A stretch of 64,000 nt of DNA from SLDF01 sp964537925 (GCA_964537925.1 CAZICV010000001.1:310001-374000), one strand, 5' to 3'; numbered from the stretch's first letter, positions 49,715 through 58,353 are shown. Numbers and translations are program-made. The notes: generated by a model from the sequence alone, not told the origin.

Positions 49715-52168
49715 TCAGACCTTCCATTTGAGCCGCAGCGAGTTGGTCACCACGCTGATACTGCTGAGCGCCATCGCCGCACCCGCGATCATGGGGTCCA
49801 GCAAGAAGCCTGTGAACGGATAGAGAACGCCTGCGGCTACCGGTATACCGATGATATTGTAGATAAAGGCCCAGAAGAGATTCTGGCGGATCGTCGTCAC
49901 TGTCTGCCGGGACAGCCGGATGGCTTCCGGGATACGGGTCAGTTCGGAGGAGATGATGGTCATCCGGGCTACATCCATAGCGATGTCGCTGCCTTTGCCC
50001 ATCGCGATACTCACATCTGCCTGTGCCAGCGCCGTACTGTCGTTGATACCATCGCCGACCATAGCGACTATCCTGCCCTGGCTCTGCAATTGCCGTACGA
50101 AGGCGGCTTTCTCCTCGGGCATTACTTCCGCCCTGAACTGCGTGATCCCGGTCTGCGCCGCTACAGCCCTGGCAGTCATTTCATTGTCGCCGGTCAACAT
50201 ATAGACCTCGATGCCCGATTGTTGAAGCTCGCGGACAGCATCCGCAGAGCCAGGTTTGATCTCATCGGCGATGGCCAGCACAGCCAGTGCCCGCTCTGCA
50301 TCTGCAAACCAGATGACCGTCCTGGACTGGTCACCCCATATCGCAGCCCCGGATGCCAGCTGATCGGGAACGACAACTCCGTTCTCCGACAGCAGCTTTT
50401 TGTTGCCGACCAGCCAGGTCCTTCCTGATACCGACGCCTTTGCGCCCTTGCCTGTGATACTTTGAAAGCCGGATACAGGCAAGGGCGTCTCATCATCCAG
50501 GTAACTGACTACCGCCCCGGCAAGCGGGTGCTCCGACTGTTTCTCTATACTGAGCAGCACCCCGGCATGGCTATCGTCGTCATGGAGCCAGGCGATATCT
50601 GTGACGGCGGGATGTCCTTCTGTGATAGTGCCCGTTTTGTCCAGGATAATGGCGTTTACCTTACGAGCCAGCTCCAGGCTCTCGGCATCCTTGATAAGTA
50701 TACCTTTTTCAGCACCCTTGCCCACACCGACCATGATGGCTGTCGGTGTTGCTAGGCCCAGCGCACAAGGGCAGGCAATGACCAGTACAGTGATCATGGC
50801 AAGCAGACCTTGCGTGAAGCCGTTTTCGCCACCCAGGAGCAGCCAGGCGGCAAATGCAGCCAGTGCGATGCCGATGACCACCGGCACGAACACCCCTGCA
50901 ATGCGATCAACCAACTTCTGGACCGGCGCTTTGCTGCCTTGTGCATCCTGTACAGCACGGATGATCCTGGCCAGTACGGTCTCGGCGCCTACTTTTTCGG
51001 CACGAAACCGGAAACTGCCTTTCTGGTTGATAGTCCCGGCATATACTCGCCTGCCTTCTTCCTTTAGTACAGGGACAGGCTCACCGCTGAGCATACTCTC
51101 GTCCACGTAAGAGCTACCGCCGGCCACGATACCGTCCACTGCGATCTGGTCGCCGGGCCTCACAAGGACAATATCTCCTATGTTTACCTGCTCTACCGGG
51201 ATCTCTACCTCATGGCCACCCTCCCGAATGACCGTGACTGTCCTGGGCTGCAGGCCCATCAGCTTCCTGATGGCGGAAGAGGTATTTCCCTTGGCTCTCT
51301 CTTCCAGCAGCCTGCCCAGCAGGATGAAAGTAATGATCACGGCTGCCGCTTCGAAGTAGACATGAGCATGGAGCCCCCGCGCATGCCAGAAGGCCGGAAA
51401 TAAGGTATTGAATACGCTGAAGGCATAGGCTACTCCTGTACTGAGGGCTACCAGGGTATCCATATTGGCAGAGCGGTGTCGCAGCTGTTTCCAGGCGTTG
51501 ACAAAAAAACTTCTGCCCAGCCAGAGGACAACCGGGGTGGAGAGCGCCCACATGATATAATCTGCATACGGCATATCCATGAAAAACATGCCGATGACTA
51601 CTACCGGAAGCGAAAGGACAGCAGCCCAGATAGTGCGTGTGCGAAGCTGCCCGTACTGCCGGCGATGGATATCTTCTAATGTGCCGGGCCCGTCGGATGT
51701 ATCCTCTATGAACAGGTCATAGCCGACGCTACGGACAGTGTTTTGCAAGTCTGCCGGTTGCAGCATATTGGGCAGGTACTCTACGATCACGGTAGCCGTA
51801 GCAAAGTTGACGGCTGCATTGACCACTCCGGGCAGCGACCGGAGGGCCGTCTCCGCACTTACTGCGCAGGAAGCACAACTCATCTGCAGTACGGGAAATG
51901 TCTGGCGGACAGTAGCCACACCGTAACCGAGATCGCGAATAGCGTTGACCGCTGACGAAAGTACAGACGTGTCGGAGGCGGTAATGACCGCCCGGCCATT
52001 GTTCAACTCTACCTTATGGGAATCCAGTGAACCAAGTCGGCTGAGTCCTTTGTCGACGATCAGGGCACAGTGCTCGCTGTCTACACCTTCAAGCGGGATA
52101 TAGATCGGGGGTTTGATCTCTGCTGACACGGATCTGGTATTTTGGTTGTATGGCAAAGTTCGCTGCAT
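49715..52168 (-). CDS. copA: Copper-exporting P1B-type ATPase
   Basis: 817 residues. N-terminal degenerate HMA domain (GVDSEHCALIV, no CxxC), a second HMA with QMSCASCAVSAE, then the transport core. Membrane CPC motif in VIACPCALGLATPTA (Cu(I) specificity), phosphorylation site ILDKTGTITEG, SEHPLAGA with the HP motif, GDGINDSTALAQADV hinge and a TGE-type LSGEPVPV actuator loop. It pumps Cu(I) or Ag(I) out of the cytoplasm. Transcribed between the AraC regulator upstream and the HMA protein downstream. Identification is secure. Confidence 0.96.
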   Translation of the reverse strand: MQRTLPYNQNTRSVSAEIKPPIYIPLEGVDSEHCALIVDKGLSRLGSLDSHKVELNNGRAVITASDTSVLSSAVNAIRDLGYGVATVRQTFPVLQMSCASCAVSAETALRSLPGVVNAAVNFATATVIVEYLPNMLQPADLQNTVRSVGYDLFIEDTSDGPGTLEDIHRRQYGQLRTRTIWAAVLSLPVVVIGMFFMDMPYADYIMWALSTPVVLWLGRSFFVNAWKQLRHRSANMDTLVALSTGVAYAFSVFNTLFPAFWHARGLHAHVYFEAAAVIITFILLGRLLEERAKGNTSSAIRKLMGLQPRTVTVIREGGHEVEIPVEQVNIGDIVLVRPGDQIAVDGIVAGGSSYVDESMLSGEPVPVLKEEGRRVYAGTINQKGSFRFRAEKVGAETVLARIIRAVQDAQGSKAPVQKLVDRIAGVFVPVVIGIALAAFAAWLLLGGENGFTQGLLAMITVLVIACPCALGLATPTAIMVGVGKGAEKGILIKDAESLELARKVNAIILDKTGTITEGHPAVTDIAWLHDDDSHAGVLLSIEKQSEHPLAGAVVSYLDDETPLPVSGFQSITGKGAKASVSGRTWLVGNKKLLSENGVVVPDQLASGAAIWGDQSRTVIWFADAERALAVLAIADEIKPGSADAVRELQQSGIEVYMLTGDNEMTARAVAAQTGITQFRAEVMPEEKAAFVRQLQSQGRIVAMVGDGINDSTALAQADVSIAMGKGSDIAMDVARMTIISSELTRIPEAIRLSRQTVTTIRQNLFWAFIYNIIGIPVAAGVLYPFTGFLLDPMIAGAAMALSSISVVTNSLRLKWKV

Positions 52169-52236
52169 ACCAGGAGACCGGTGTTACAGCATTATGGAAA
52201 AGAGTTACAGGATTTGGTGGAGAGCAATGCCGCCGG

Positions 52237-52797
52237 TCAGACCTGGTCGAGCGGCTTGCGCTTCTCGTGGCGGACGCGCTTGAAATGGCTGGGTGTGAGA
52301 CCGGTCACTTTCTTGAACTGGTTACTCAGGTGCGACACACTGGAATAGTGAAGCTGGTAGGCAATCTGACTGAGGGAGAGCTCGTCATAGACAAGCAGCT
52401 CCTTGACGCGCTCTATCTTCTGTGCGATAAAGTACTTCTCGATAGTAGTGCCTTCCGCCTCGGAAAACAAGCCGGACAGGTAAGAATAATCGTGGTGCAG
52501 CTCGCTGCTGAGATAGACGGACAGGCTGGTACTGAGTTCGCCGTCTTTCCGGTGTACAAGTTCTACGATCAGGTTTTTGATCCTTTCGATCAGGCGGCTC
52601 CTCTTGTCGTCGATAAGCGCAAACCCAAGTGAAGTAAGCACATCTTCTATCTGCTTTTTCTCCCCGGCTGAGGGCTCCCGGTCCAATGTCGCCTCGCCCA
52701 GGGTCACGCCGGCGGGTGTGAATCCGAGCCGTTCCAGTTCGTTGCGTACGACCAGGACACAGCGGTTACAGACCATGTTTTTGATGTGGAGCTTCAT
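52237..52797 (-). CDS. AraC-family regulator with metal-binding N-terminus
   Basis: 186 residues. The N-terminal 70 residues (MKLHIKNMVCNRCVLVVRNELERLGF...DVLTSLGFALIDD) form an HMA-like fold with CxxC (Cys10, Cys13). A C-terminal AraC domain (about 85-180: LSVYLSSELHHDYSYLSGLFSEAEGTTIEKYFIAQKIERVKELLVYDELSLSQIAYQLHYSSVSHLSNQFKKVTGLTPSHFK) follows. It would sense copper through the CxxC and control copA 69 nt downstream. This HMA-AraC combination is known beside copper genes in Bacteroidota. Confidence 0.88.
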   Translation of the reverse strand: MKLHIKNMVCNRCVLVVRNELERLGFTPAGVTLGEATLDREPSAGEKKQIEDVLTSLGFALIDDKRSRLIERIKNLIVELVHRKDGELSTSLSVYLSSELHHDYSYLSGLFSEAEGTTIEKYFIAQKIERVKELLVYDELSLSQIAYQLHYSSVSHLSNQFKKVTGLTPSHFKRVRHEKRKPLDQV

Positions 52798-52906
52798 GGT
52801 ACCGGGGAAACCAGCGAGTATGGGAGATGGTTCATGTATTTGCTCGCAGATGACTGTAACCTGCTTTTATCTTCAGCACTACCGGATCGAAACCCAGCAG
52901 ATGTGT

Positions 52907-53215
52907 TCAGAGCTTTATTGAAAGCTCGAGCCGCCCGTCCAGACCAAGTTCGACTATTTTCTGTAACGTAGACAACCGTACTTCTTTGATACCATTCTCA
53001 ATCCTGGATATATAGCCTTTGTTGGTACCAACCTTTTGGGCCAATTGCTCTTGCGTCAATCCCTTGGCGAGCCTTGCTTGTTGAAGAAGAAATCCAGCCT
53101 TGAACGCTTCGTAGCCCTTTTCAAACTCGTCCCGGCTGGATGTACCCTCCAAACCATGTTCTTTCTCGATAAATTGATCAAGATTTATCAATTCACTTTT
53201 GGGAATCATATTCAT
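52907..53215 (-). CDS. HigA-like XRE antitoxin
   Basis: 102 residues from ATG 53215 (MNMIPKSELINLDQF). N-terminal toxin-binding part, then helix-turn-helix (about 42-97: GFLLQQARLAKGLTQEQLAQKVGTNKGYISRIENGIKEVRLSTLQKIV). Follows and slightly overlaps the toxin gene, the toxin-first order of higBA. It probably represses the operon at the dyad 53553-53578. Confidence 0.88.
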   Translation of the reverse strand: MNMIPKSELINLDQFIEKEHGLEGTSSRDEFEKGYEAFKAGFLLQQARLAKGLTQEQLAQKVGTNKGYISRIENGIKEVRLSTLQKIVELGLDGRLELSIKL

Positions 53216-53537
53216 TTTTGATTTTTTCTGCTTTTTCGATCTCAGATTTAGGAGTCTTTGGGTCCTTCTTCTGAAAACCATTGATGAGTATGACAATCCT
53301 TTCTTCGTCGAAAAAGCAAAAGATGCGATAAATGTTACTGCTCTGACGAATTCTTATCTCATAAATACCCGCTGTTCCTTCTATGTGCTTAAAGTATTCG
53401 GAAGGAATTCTTTCCAGATATTCTATCATCCTGAGTGTCCATAAAATCTTGTCTTTGACTTTCTGCTCTTGTTTTTTGTAGAAGTCTGTAAAGTAGCGTT
53501 TGTAGAAGCTTATGGTCCTCAGTTTCTCACCATACAT
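53193..53537 (-). CDS. HigB/RelE-type toxin (Gp49 family)
   Basis: 114 residues from ATG 53537 (MYGEKLRTISFYKRYF); a longer TTG-initiated frame starts inside the operator dyad and is rejected. Features of the phage-derived Gp49-like HigB/RelE family: FTDFYKKQEQKVKDKILWTLRMIEYL, SEYFKHIEGTAGIYEIRIRQSSNIYRIFCFFDEERIVILINGFQKKDPKTPKSEIEKAE. Such toxins cleave mRNA on the ribosome. The antitoxin gene overlaps its 3' end by 23 nt. Confidence 0.9.
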   Translation of the reverse strand: MYGEKLRTISFYKRYFTDFYKKQEQKVKDKILWTLRMIEYLERIPSEYFKHIEGTAGIYEIRIRQSSNIYRIFCFFDEERIVILINGFQKKDPKTPKSEIEKAEKIKNEYDSQK

Positions 53538-53552
53538 ACGTTGTAAAGATAT

Positions 53553-53578
53553 AAAAGTTGTACGATTGTGCAACTTTT
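53553..53578 (-). promoter_or_regulatory. higBA promoter with operator dyad
   Basis: Perfect inverted repeat AAAAGTTG / CAACTTTT with a 10-bp spacer. On the minus strand the first arm provides TTG at -33; 19 nt later TATCTTTA serves as the -7 box. The dyad overlaps -33 and the spacer, ideal for repression by the antitoxin. Confidence 0.7.
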
Positions 53579-53632
53579 CATGTTCGAAAGCTCCTCGTAA
53601 AAGAGCCTTTTCCTTTTACGCTGAACCAGCAA

Positions 53633-54208
53633 TCAAACCGACAGGTCACGGATACATTGCTCACGAATCTGCCAGAGTTCTTCGAGTGATAGATCGGGCC
53701 TGTCGCTCTCCGGAAGCCAGTCTGCGAGATACTGCCGATGGAGGCGAACCTTGGGCCCTGTAATGTCAAAGGGCGCGATCTCGGTTTCTGACAGCAGATC
53801 CGTCACGAAATTCGCGGGACCAAAGCCGGTCTTGGTACAGTCTAGAATAGTATCTCCGTACTTCAGGTAATTGTGCGCCTCCGGGATATAACTCAGGCCA
53901 TACTTCTCCAAGGTGGCGGCTATGGGAGCCGTATTGACACCGTTCATACGGAATATACCCAATATCAGCAGGATATCGCTGTGTCCGTGCTCATCGGCCA
54001 GGCGCTTGAGCAGGGCATGCTTGGTACTGCAGGTACCGCAACCGTCGGTAAATACAGCCAATGGATCGTCTTTGTCAGTATTGCGGCCATAAGGGAGCCG
54101 ACGTACGAACTGCGCTGCCTGGTGAAAGCTGCCTATACCTGCAGCCAGAAAAGCGGCCCCGATACGACTGCTGGGTAATATGGTGAAATCAGGTATCTCT
54201 TGTATCAT
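53633..54208 (-). CDS. Transglutaminase-like cysteine protein, unknown
   Basis: 191 residues, no signal peptide. A Cys-His-Asp arrangement like that of transglutaminase-fold enzymes is visible: Cys57/Cys60 in FTDGCGTCSTKHALLKRL at a helix start, His112 in PEAHNYLKYGD and Asp123 in TILDCTK, in the right order and spacing. The C-terminal part (VRLHRQYLADWLPESDRPDLSLEELWQIREQ) is helical. No named family recognised; enzymatic role inferred from the triad only. Divergent from the thioredoxin-like operon. Confidence 0.55.
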   Translation of the reverse strand: MIQEIPDFTILPSSRIGAAFLAAGIGSFHQAAQFVRRLPYGRNTDKDDPLAVFTDGCGTCSTKHALLKRLADEHGHSDILLILGIFRMNGVNTAPIAATLEKYGLSYIPEAHNYLKYGDTILDCTKTGFGPANFVTDLLSETEIAPFDITGPKVRLHRQYLADWLPESDRPDLSLEELWQIREQCIRDLSV

Positions 54209-54288
54209 CTTGCGCTGGCCTGGATTGTACGAATATGCACAAAGATATGCCTCGGGCTTATTCGGACGAAAAAGCTATTCTGGAATTA

Positions 54289-54316
54289 ATATAGTTAGGA
54301 ATCCTTATTATATTTA
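54289..54316 (+). promoter_or_regulatory. Promoter and MarR-type operator dyad
   Basis: An imperfect 25-bp dyad at 54289-54313 with arms ATATA-n-T-n-AGGA / TCCT-n-A-n-TATAT (10 of 12 positions symmetric). It overlaps a -7-like TATATTTA (54309-54316) ahead of the thioredoxin-like gene. Its symmetry and size suit a MarR dimer; a marR gene lies in the same operon. Confidence 0.6.
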
Positions 54317-54354
54317 CTGCGGCGATGTTGCCAAATGATCATTAATTCATTCTT

Positions 54355-54588
54355 ATGTCCAAATCAGTATTTTACCATGCAGGGTGCCCAGTTTGTGTGA
54401 GCGCCGAACAAGACATCGTATCCCTCATAGGGAATGATAAAGTCGAAGTCGTACACTTAGGCGAGCAGAGAGACCGGATCACAGAGGCGGAATCGAAGGG
54501 TGTGAAGTCAGTGCCTGCGCTGCTTACCCCCGGAGGCCATGTGCTGCACATCAACTTTGGTGCTTCTATGGCCGATGTGAAAGGGTAA
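54355..54588 (+). CDS. Small thioredoxin/glutaredoxin-like protein
   Basis: 77 residues. The N-terminal SVFYHAGCPVCVSAEQDIVSLI has an active-site CPVC (Cys11, Cys14) after a beta strand, and KSVPALLTPGGHVLHINFG contains the cis-proline VP of the thioredoxin fold. Too short for a full thioredoxin, it fits glutaredoxin-like thiol reductases. First gene of an operon with marR and the PLP protein; separated from marR by a strong terminator, so it will be the most abundant product. Confidence 0.85.
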   Translation: MSKSVFYHAGCPVCVSAEQDIVSLIGNDKVEVVHLGEQRDRITEAESKGVKSVPALLTPGGHVLHINFGASMADVKG

Positions 54589-54595
54589 AAAATTT

Positions 54596-54635
54596 GTTCC
54601 ATGAAGTTAGGACTGCTAACTTCATGGAACTTTTT
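54596..54635 (+). terminator. Strong terminator after the thioredoxin-like gene
   Basis: Perfect 15-bp stem GTTCCATGAAGTTAG / CTAACTTCATGGAAC with a 5-nt loop and five T residues, 8 nt after the stop codon. It contains the ATG of a spuriously long marR frame. Confidence 0.93.
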
Positions 54636-54654
54636 CATTCAATCCGAACCAGAA

Positions 54655-55254
54655 GTGTCTTCCTTCGATACCAAAGAACAGCAGTATAAAGTCGAGAGCA
54701 AGATCGTAGTGGCCCTCGAACGGATCTCGGAAGCGTTCAGGGTACTGCTCTGGAACGAAAGCAAGGACAATTCGCTGAGCCCGATCCAGATACAGATCCT
54801 GATCTTCCTCCTGTTTCATGACCAGGAGAAATGCAGGGTCAGCTACCTTGCCGACGAGTTCAATATGACCAGGGCAACGATCAGCGACAGTGTCCGGGTA
54901 CTGTTGCAAAAGGAGCTCATTGAAAAGACCGGCGACCCGAAAGATACCCGAAGCTATACCATATCGCTGACTCCGTCGGGCAGGGCGGTGGCAAAGAAAG
55001 CTTCTTCATTTAGTTCATCACTCGAAGACCCGGTCAGCAGGCTTTCGACAGAGCAAAAGGACGTTATGCTGGGCGGGTTGCTGAGGTTGATCCATGAGCT
55101 CAACCGGGCAGGTGTGATCACGTTGCAACGAATGTGTTTTACCTGCACGCACTATCGCACACACGACGGAGAGCACTACTGTACACTACTGCAAGCCAGG
55201 CTGGAAAACCATGATCTGCGTATCGACTGCCCCGAACACACCGCCGCGCTGTGA
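54655..55254 (+). CDS. MarR-family regulator with cysteine-rich C-terminus
   Basis: 199 residues from GTG 54655 (MSSFDTKEQQYKV); the longer ATG frame begins inside the terminator. Winged helix at about 40-135: LSPIQIQILIFLLFHDQEKCRVSYLADEFNMTRATISDSVRVLLQKELIEKTGDPKDTRSYTISLTPSGRAVA. After residue 165 comes an unusual tail with five or six cysteines: RMCFTCTHYRTHDGEHYC...IDCPEHT, suggesting a metal or redox site. It likely senses oxidants or metal and represses the operon. Overlaps the PLP-protein gene by 4 nt. Confidence 0.85.
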   Translation: MSSFDTKEQQYKVESKIVVALERISEAFRVLLWNESKDNSLSPIQIQILIFLLFHDQEKCRVSYLADEFNMTRATISDSVRVLLQKELIEKTGDPKDTRSYTISLTPSGRAVAKKASSFSSSLEDPVSRLSTEQKDVMLGGLLRLIHELNRAGVITLQRMCFTCTHYRTHDGEHYCTLLQARLENHDLRIDCPEHTAAL

Positions 55255-55961
55255 ATGATATAATAGCTAATCTCGTCAGGATAAAATCCAGGATCGAAGC
55301 CGCTTGCAGGCACTGTGGCCGCTCCCCTGAATCTGTACAATTGCTGTTGGCGACCAAAACAGTGTCGCCCGACAGGATTCTGTCCGCCTTGTCTGCCGGG
55401 CGGTTCCTGATCGGCGAGAACAAGGTACAGGAGCTGAAAGAGAAGTATGAAGCCCTGCGCCACGTACCACACGAGACACATTTTATCGGGCACCTGCAGA
55501 GCAACAAGGTCAGGGAAGTGATACAGTATGCAGACTGTATCCAATCGGTCGACCGATTGGGTCTGGCAGAAAAGCTTCACCGCCACCTGGAACTCATAGG
55601 CCGGACCATGGACGTATTTATCCAGGTGAACACTTCATACGAAGACAGCAAGTTCGGCATTTCACCCGGATCGGCTCTCGACTTCGCCCGCGAGATCATG
55701 CAGTTCGACCGGATCAGAATCAGGGGTCTGATGACCATCGGCCTCTTTTCGGCCGATGAGGAAAACACGCGCAAGTGTTTCCATTTACTGGCACACCTGC
55801 AACAGGAAATGTTGCTGCGGGATATTCCTGTTCATGAACTCTCTATGGGAATGAGCGGGGACCTGGAAGTCGCGATCCAGGAGGGAGCGACCATAGTACG
55901 GGTCGGTACAGCTGTGTTTGGCAGGAGATCTTACCCCGACAGCTATTATTGGCAGGAGTAG
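55251..55961 (+). CDS. YggS-family PLP homeostasis protein
   Basis: 236 residues. Alanine-racemase-like barrel with the PLP lysine Lys36 in LLLATKTVSPDRI, then LIGENKVQELKEKY, THFIGHLQSNKVREVIQYADCIQSVDRL and SMGMSGDLEVAIQEGATIVRVGTAVFG, all diagnostic of the COG0325/YggS group. The protein has no known catalytic activity and buffers pyridoxal phosphate. Overlaps marR by 4 nt, so it is translationally coupled to a redox-type regulator. Confidence 0.95.
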   Translation: MNDIIANLVRIKSRIEAACRHCGRSPESVQLLLATKTVSPDRILSALSAGRFLIGENKVQELKEKYEALRHVPHETHFIGHLQSNKVREVIQYADCIQSVDRLGLAEKLHRHLELIGRTMDVFIQVNTSYEDSKFGISPGSALDFAREIMQFDRIRIRGLMTIGLFSADEENTRKCFHLLAHLQQEMLLRDIPVHELSMGMSGDLEVAIQEGATIVRVGTAVFGRRSYPDSYYWQE

Positions 55962-56050
55962 CCGACCGGGGCGCCTGATCATAAATAATTACAAGGCTAT
56001 AGCCCCGGGCAGATGGCACTGCTATCTTATTTTTGCACGCCGATACAGAC

Positions 56051-57307
56051 CTATTTCTTCCGGGCCAACTCGATCCGTTCGATCAGGCCGATGGTCTCGC
56101 TGGGGTCGTTCCCGTTCTTACGGGCCAGTTCGACGGCTTCCTGGGCTGCTTCGAGCGCCTTGTCATGATCCCCGAGTTTGAACAGCAGGCTGGCATAGGT
56201 ATCGCGGTAGTAATAGATATCCTGAGCCAGGGAAACAGAACGCTCCGAGCAACGAAGGGCCAGGTCGAGCTTCTCACGGTCTTCCGTCTGCTCATAGGCG
56301 CTCCAGGCAAAACTGTTCAACTCGTATGCATCGTCCCAGATCAGCGCCAGGTACTGGTCGCGGAGCTGGCGGTACTGCTCCGGGCTGCCGTTCTTATCGT
56401 GGAAGGATACCCTCGAGGACAACACAAGATGTTTGCCGGTAATTATACCGGTCGTCCGGCCATCCAGTTCTTTGAACGCGTATCGCGCCCTGGTATCGAA
56501 CGGTTCAAGAGCTGCACAGGCCGTTTCGAATGTCTCGCGGTCGTTGGCCGCGATGGCCTGTCCGATGGTATGATAGAGTATCCAGACGATGCGGGTATCC
56601 ACCTGTTCAGCCTCGAATATGGCACTGTACCGGGCGCGGTTTTCCAGCAGGTCGCCGAAGGCCGGGCTGCCAAACGGGGTCTGTATATCGAACCGGTAGA
56701 TGCAGAATTCGTAGATAAACCGGGCGGTCTTCTCCTGGCTGAAATCCCCCGGCTGCAGGGTATTGAGATATTCCTGCACGGCAGAAGAGTCCAGTAGAAA
56801 AGCGTCACGCAGTATGTAGCAGTATTCGAGCAGGAAATCCGCATCCCGCTTTCCTGCGTTGTATTGTGCTTTATAACGCTGCAGTGTCTTGCCGGATGAC
56901 AGCACATTGTCGGCCTGCTGCATGAATTCCTCCGGGCTGAACACCCCGACGATCCTGTGTAGTTCGCGGCCGGCACTGTCCAGGAACAGGAAAGTCGGGT
57001 GCATCTGGATACCATAGATCTTGTTCGTCTCTATGCCTTCCCCTTTGCGGGTATTCACCTCATGGGTAACAAAACTGCTATTGTATAATTCGATGACAGC
57101 CGGATCGCGAAAAGAGGTCTTCTCCATCTGTCTGCAGGCGCCGCACCCGTCAAAATGGAAGTAGAGCAGGACCGGTTTTTTTTCTTTACGGGCGGCTTCC
57201 AATGCCTGTCCGTGATCCAACTGCCTGAATACGATACTTGTATCGGAGGCATGCAGCGTACACACAGTAAAAAGAGACAGGAAGACCAGGGTAAGCAATG
57301 AGTTCAT
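56051..57307 (-). CDS. Exported thioredoxin-fold protein with TPR-like tail
   Basis: 418 residues from ATG 57307 (MNSLLTLVFLSLFTVCTLHA, signal peptide). Thioredoxin-like domain at about 22-140 with CGAC (Cys55-Cys58) in HFDGCGACRQMEKTSF and VNTRKGEG...IQMHPTFLFLD, the DUF255/thioredoxin_7 pattern. The C-terminal half (about 200-418) is helical with TPR-like units ending LFKLGDHDKALEAAQEAVELARK. A periplasmic disulfide reductase or chaperone is the likely role; the redox partner is unknown. Confidence 0.83.
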   Translation of the reverse strand: MNSLLTLVFLSLFTVCTLHASDTSIVFRQLDHGQALEAARKEKKPVLLYFHFDGCGACRQMEKTSFRDPAVIELYNSSFVTHEVNTRKGEGIETNKIYGIQMHPTFLFLDSAGRELHRIVGVFSPEEFMQQADNVLSSGKTLQRYKAQYNAGKRDADFLLEYCYILRDAFLLDSSAVQEYLNTLQPGDFSQEKTARFIYEFCIYRFDIQTPFGSPAFGDLLENRARYSAIFEAEQVDTRIVWILYHTIGQAIAANDRETFETACAALEPFDTRARYAFKELDGRTTGIITGKHLVLSSRVSFHDKNGSPEQYRQLRDQYLALIWDDAYELNSFAWSAYEQTEDREKLDLALRCSERSVSLAQDIYYYRDTYASLLFKLGDHDKALEAAQEAVELARKNGNDPSETIGLIERIELARKK

Positions 57308-57395
57308 CGTCGGGTTTTGTACGGGTCGGAATCGTCGTACTAACGCAGTGCTCTGTGTGTTATTGGATAGCACCCGGGGTAAAAGAACTGTTGCT

Positions 57396-58280
57396 TCAAA
57401 ACTTCCACCGGATGCCTAGTGAGAGGTCTATCCGGGTAAGGTTTTCAGGGTTATCCTTTGCCAGCACAATGGTCCTGCGATAGAGACCGTCATCGTATCT
57501 GATCTGACCGAACAGGCCGGATGTGTAGGATATATAAAACCCTGCAGCCAGGCCTTCCCGGATACGAAAGTCAGCTCCCAGGGCCAGAGACCCGCTCAGT
57601 GTACCGCCAGACAGGGTAAACGGATCGATGACAACAGCTTTGTTGGTATAGGAAAGATAACCCATCGAAATCTCTGCTATCACGTTGACCTTTTGACGTA
57701 CGGAAGAGGTCTGTAGGCACAATGACGGACCGATGTAGTGCAGCGTGATATCGTCTTTGATCTTGCCTGTTCCCGTTTGCCCGGTCTTGGGGCTGGTCAC
57801 ATAGAGATTGTCTGACTCATGCCCTGTCCTGAAGAGGGAATATTTAACCCCTATGCCAAAGGACTCTGCCGGGAAAAAGGTAAAGTCCGCGCCCAAATGA
57901 TAGCCTGATCTGAATCCCTTGATATGGCCCTGGAGCTCATGGGAAACGTTTGTATTGACCGGCGCTATGAGACGACTCCAACCCCCGTGCAGGCCTGCCC
58001 GTAATTTTCTGCGGTCATCCGGCTTGCGGATCTCACCGGCCGGGATCTCGGGTACGGGAAAGAAATTCATTTTAAGGGATCTGACCTGTTTTTTAGGCAG
58101 GATCGTTTTCCGGACCTCGTTTTCGTGCAGGAAGGTAAAGTAGACAAAGTCTGCTGCCAGCCGGGTCACCCTGCAGTTCAGGGAGTCACCCTGTGTCGTG
58201 ACGATCAGGTCCTGTGCGGTCACCGGCACGGCAAAGGCCGAAAAGAACAGTGTGGCAGCCAGTAAACGGAGTAGTCTCAT
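57396..58280 (-). CDS. Outer-membrane beta-barrel protein
   Basis: 294 residues. Signal peptide LLAATLFFSAFAVPVTAQ, then a beta-rich chain with alternating hydrophobic residues (LRAGLHGGWSRLI, GYHLGADFTFFP, FGIGVKYSLFRTG, LHYIGPSLCLQTS, VNVIAEISMGYLSYT) ending in the C-terminal aromatic IDLSLGIRWKF, the sorting signal of outer-membrane barrels. The first 80 residues (GDSLNCRVTRLAADFVYFTFL) are a periplasmic extension. Function unknown. Confidence 0.75.
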   Translation of the reverse strand: MRLLRLLAATLFFSAFAVPVTAQDLIVTTQGDSLNCRVTRLAADFVYFTFLHENEVRKTILPKKQVRSLKMNFFPVPEIPAGEIRKPDDRRKLRAGLHGGWSRLIAPVNTNVSHELQGHIKGFRSGYHLGADFTFFPAESFGIGVKYSLFRTGHESDNLYVTSPKTGQTGTGKIKDDITLHYIGPSLCLQTSSVRQKVNVIAEISMGYLSYTNKAVVIDPFTLSGGTLSGSLALGADFRIREGLAAGFYISYTSGLFGQIRYDDGLYRRTIVLAKDNPENLTRIDLSLGIRWKF

Positions 58281-58353
58281 TGGGATGGTGTTGACTATAT
58301 TCTGATGGCGGTTTCCGGCGCTTCCGGGATCGGAAGGATTCCTGAAACAGGGA

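Noticed and set aside
53538..53573. Longer higB start (TTG at 53573)
   Set aside because: It falls inside the operator/promoter dyad; ATG 53537 follows the -7 box at a normal distance.
54601..54654. ATG at 54601 as start of marR
   Set aside because: It lies inside a perfect 15-bp terminator stem; GTG 54655 is the first start after it.
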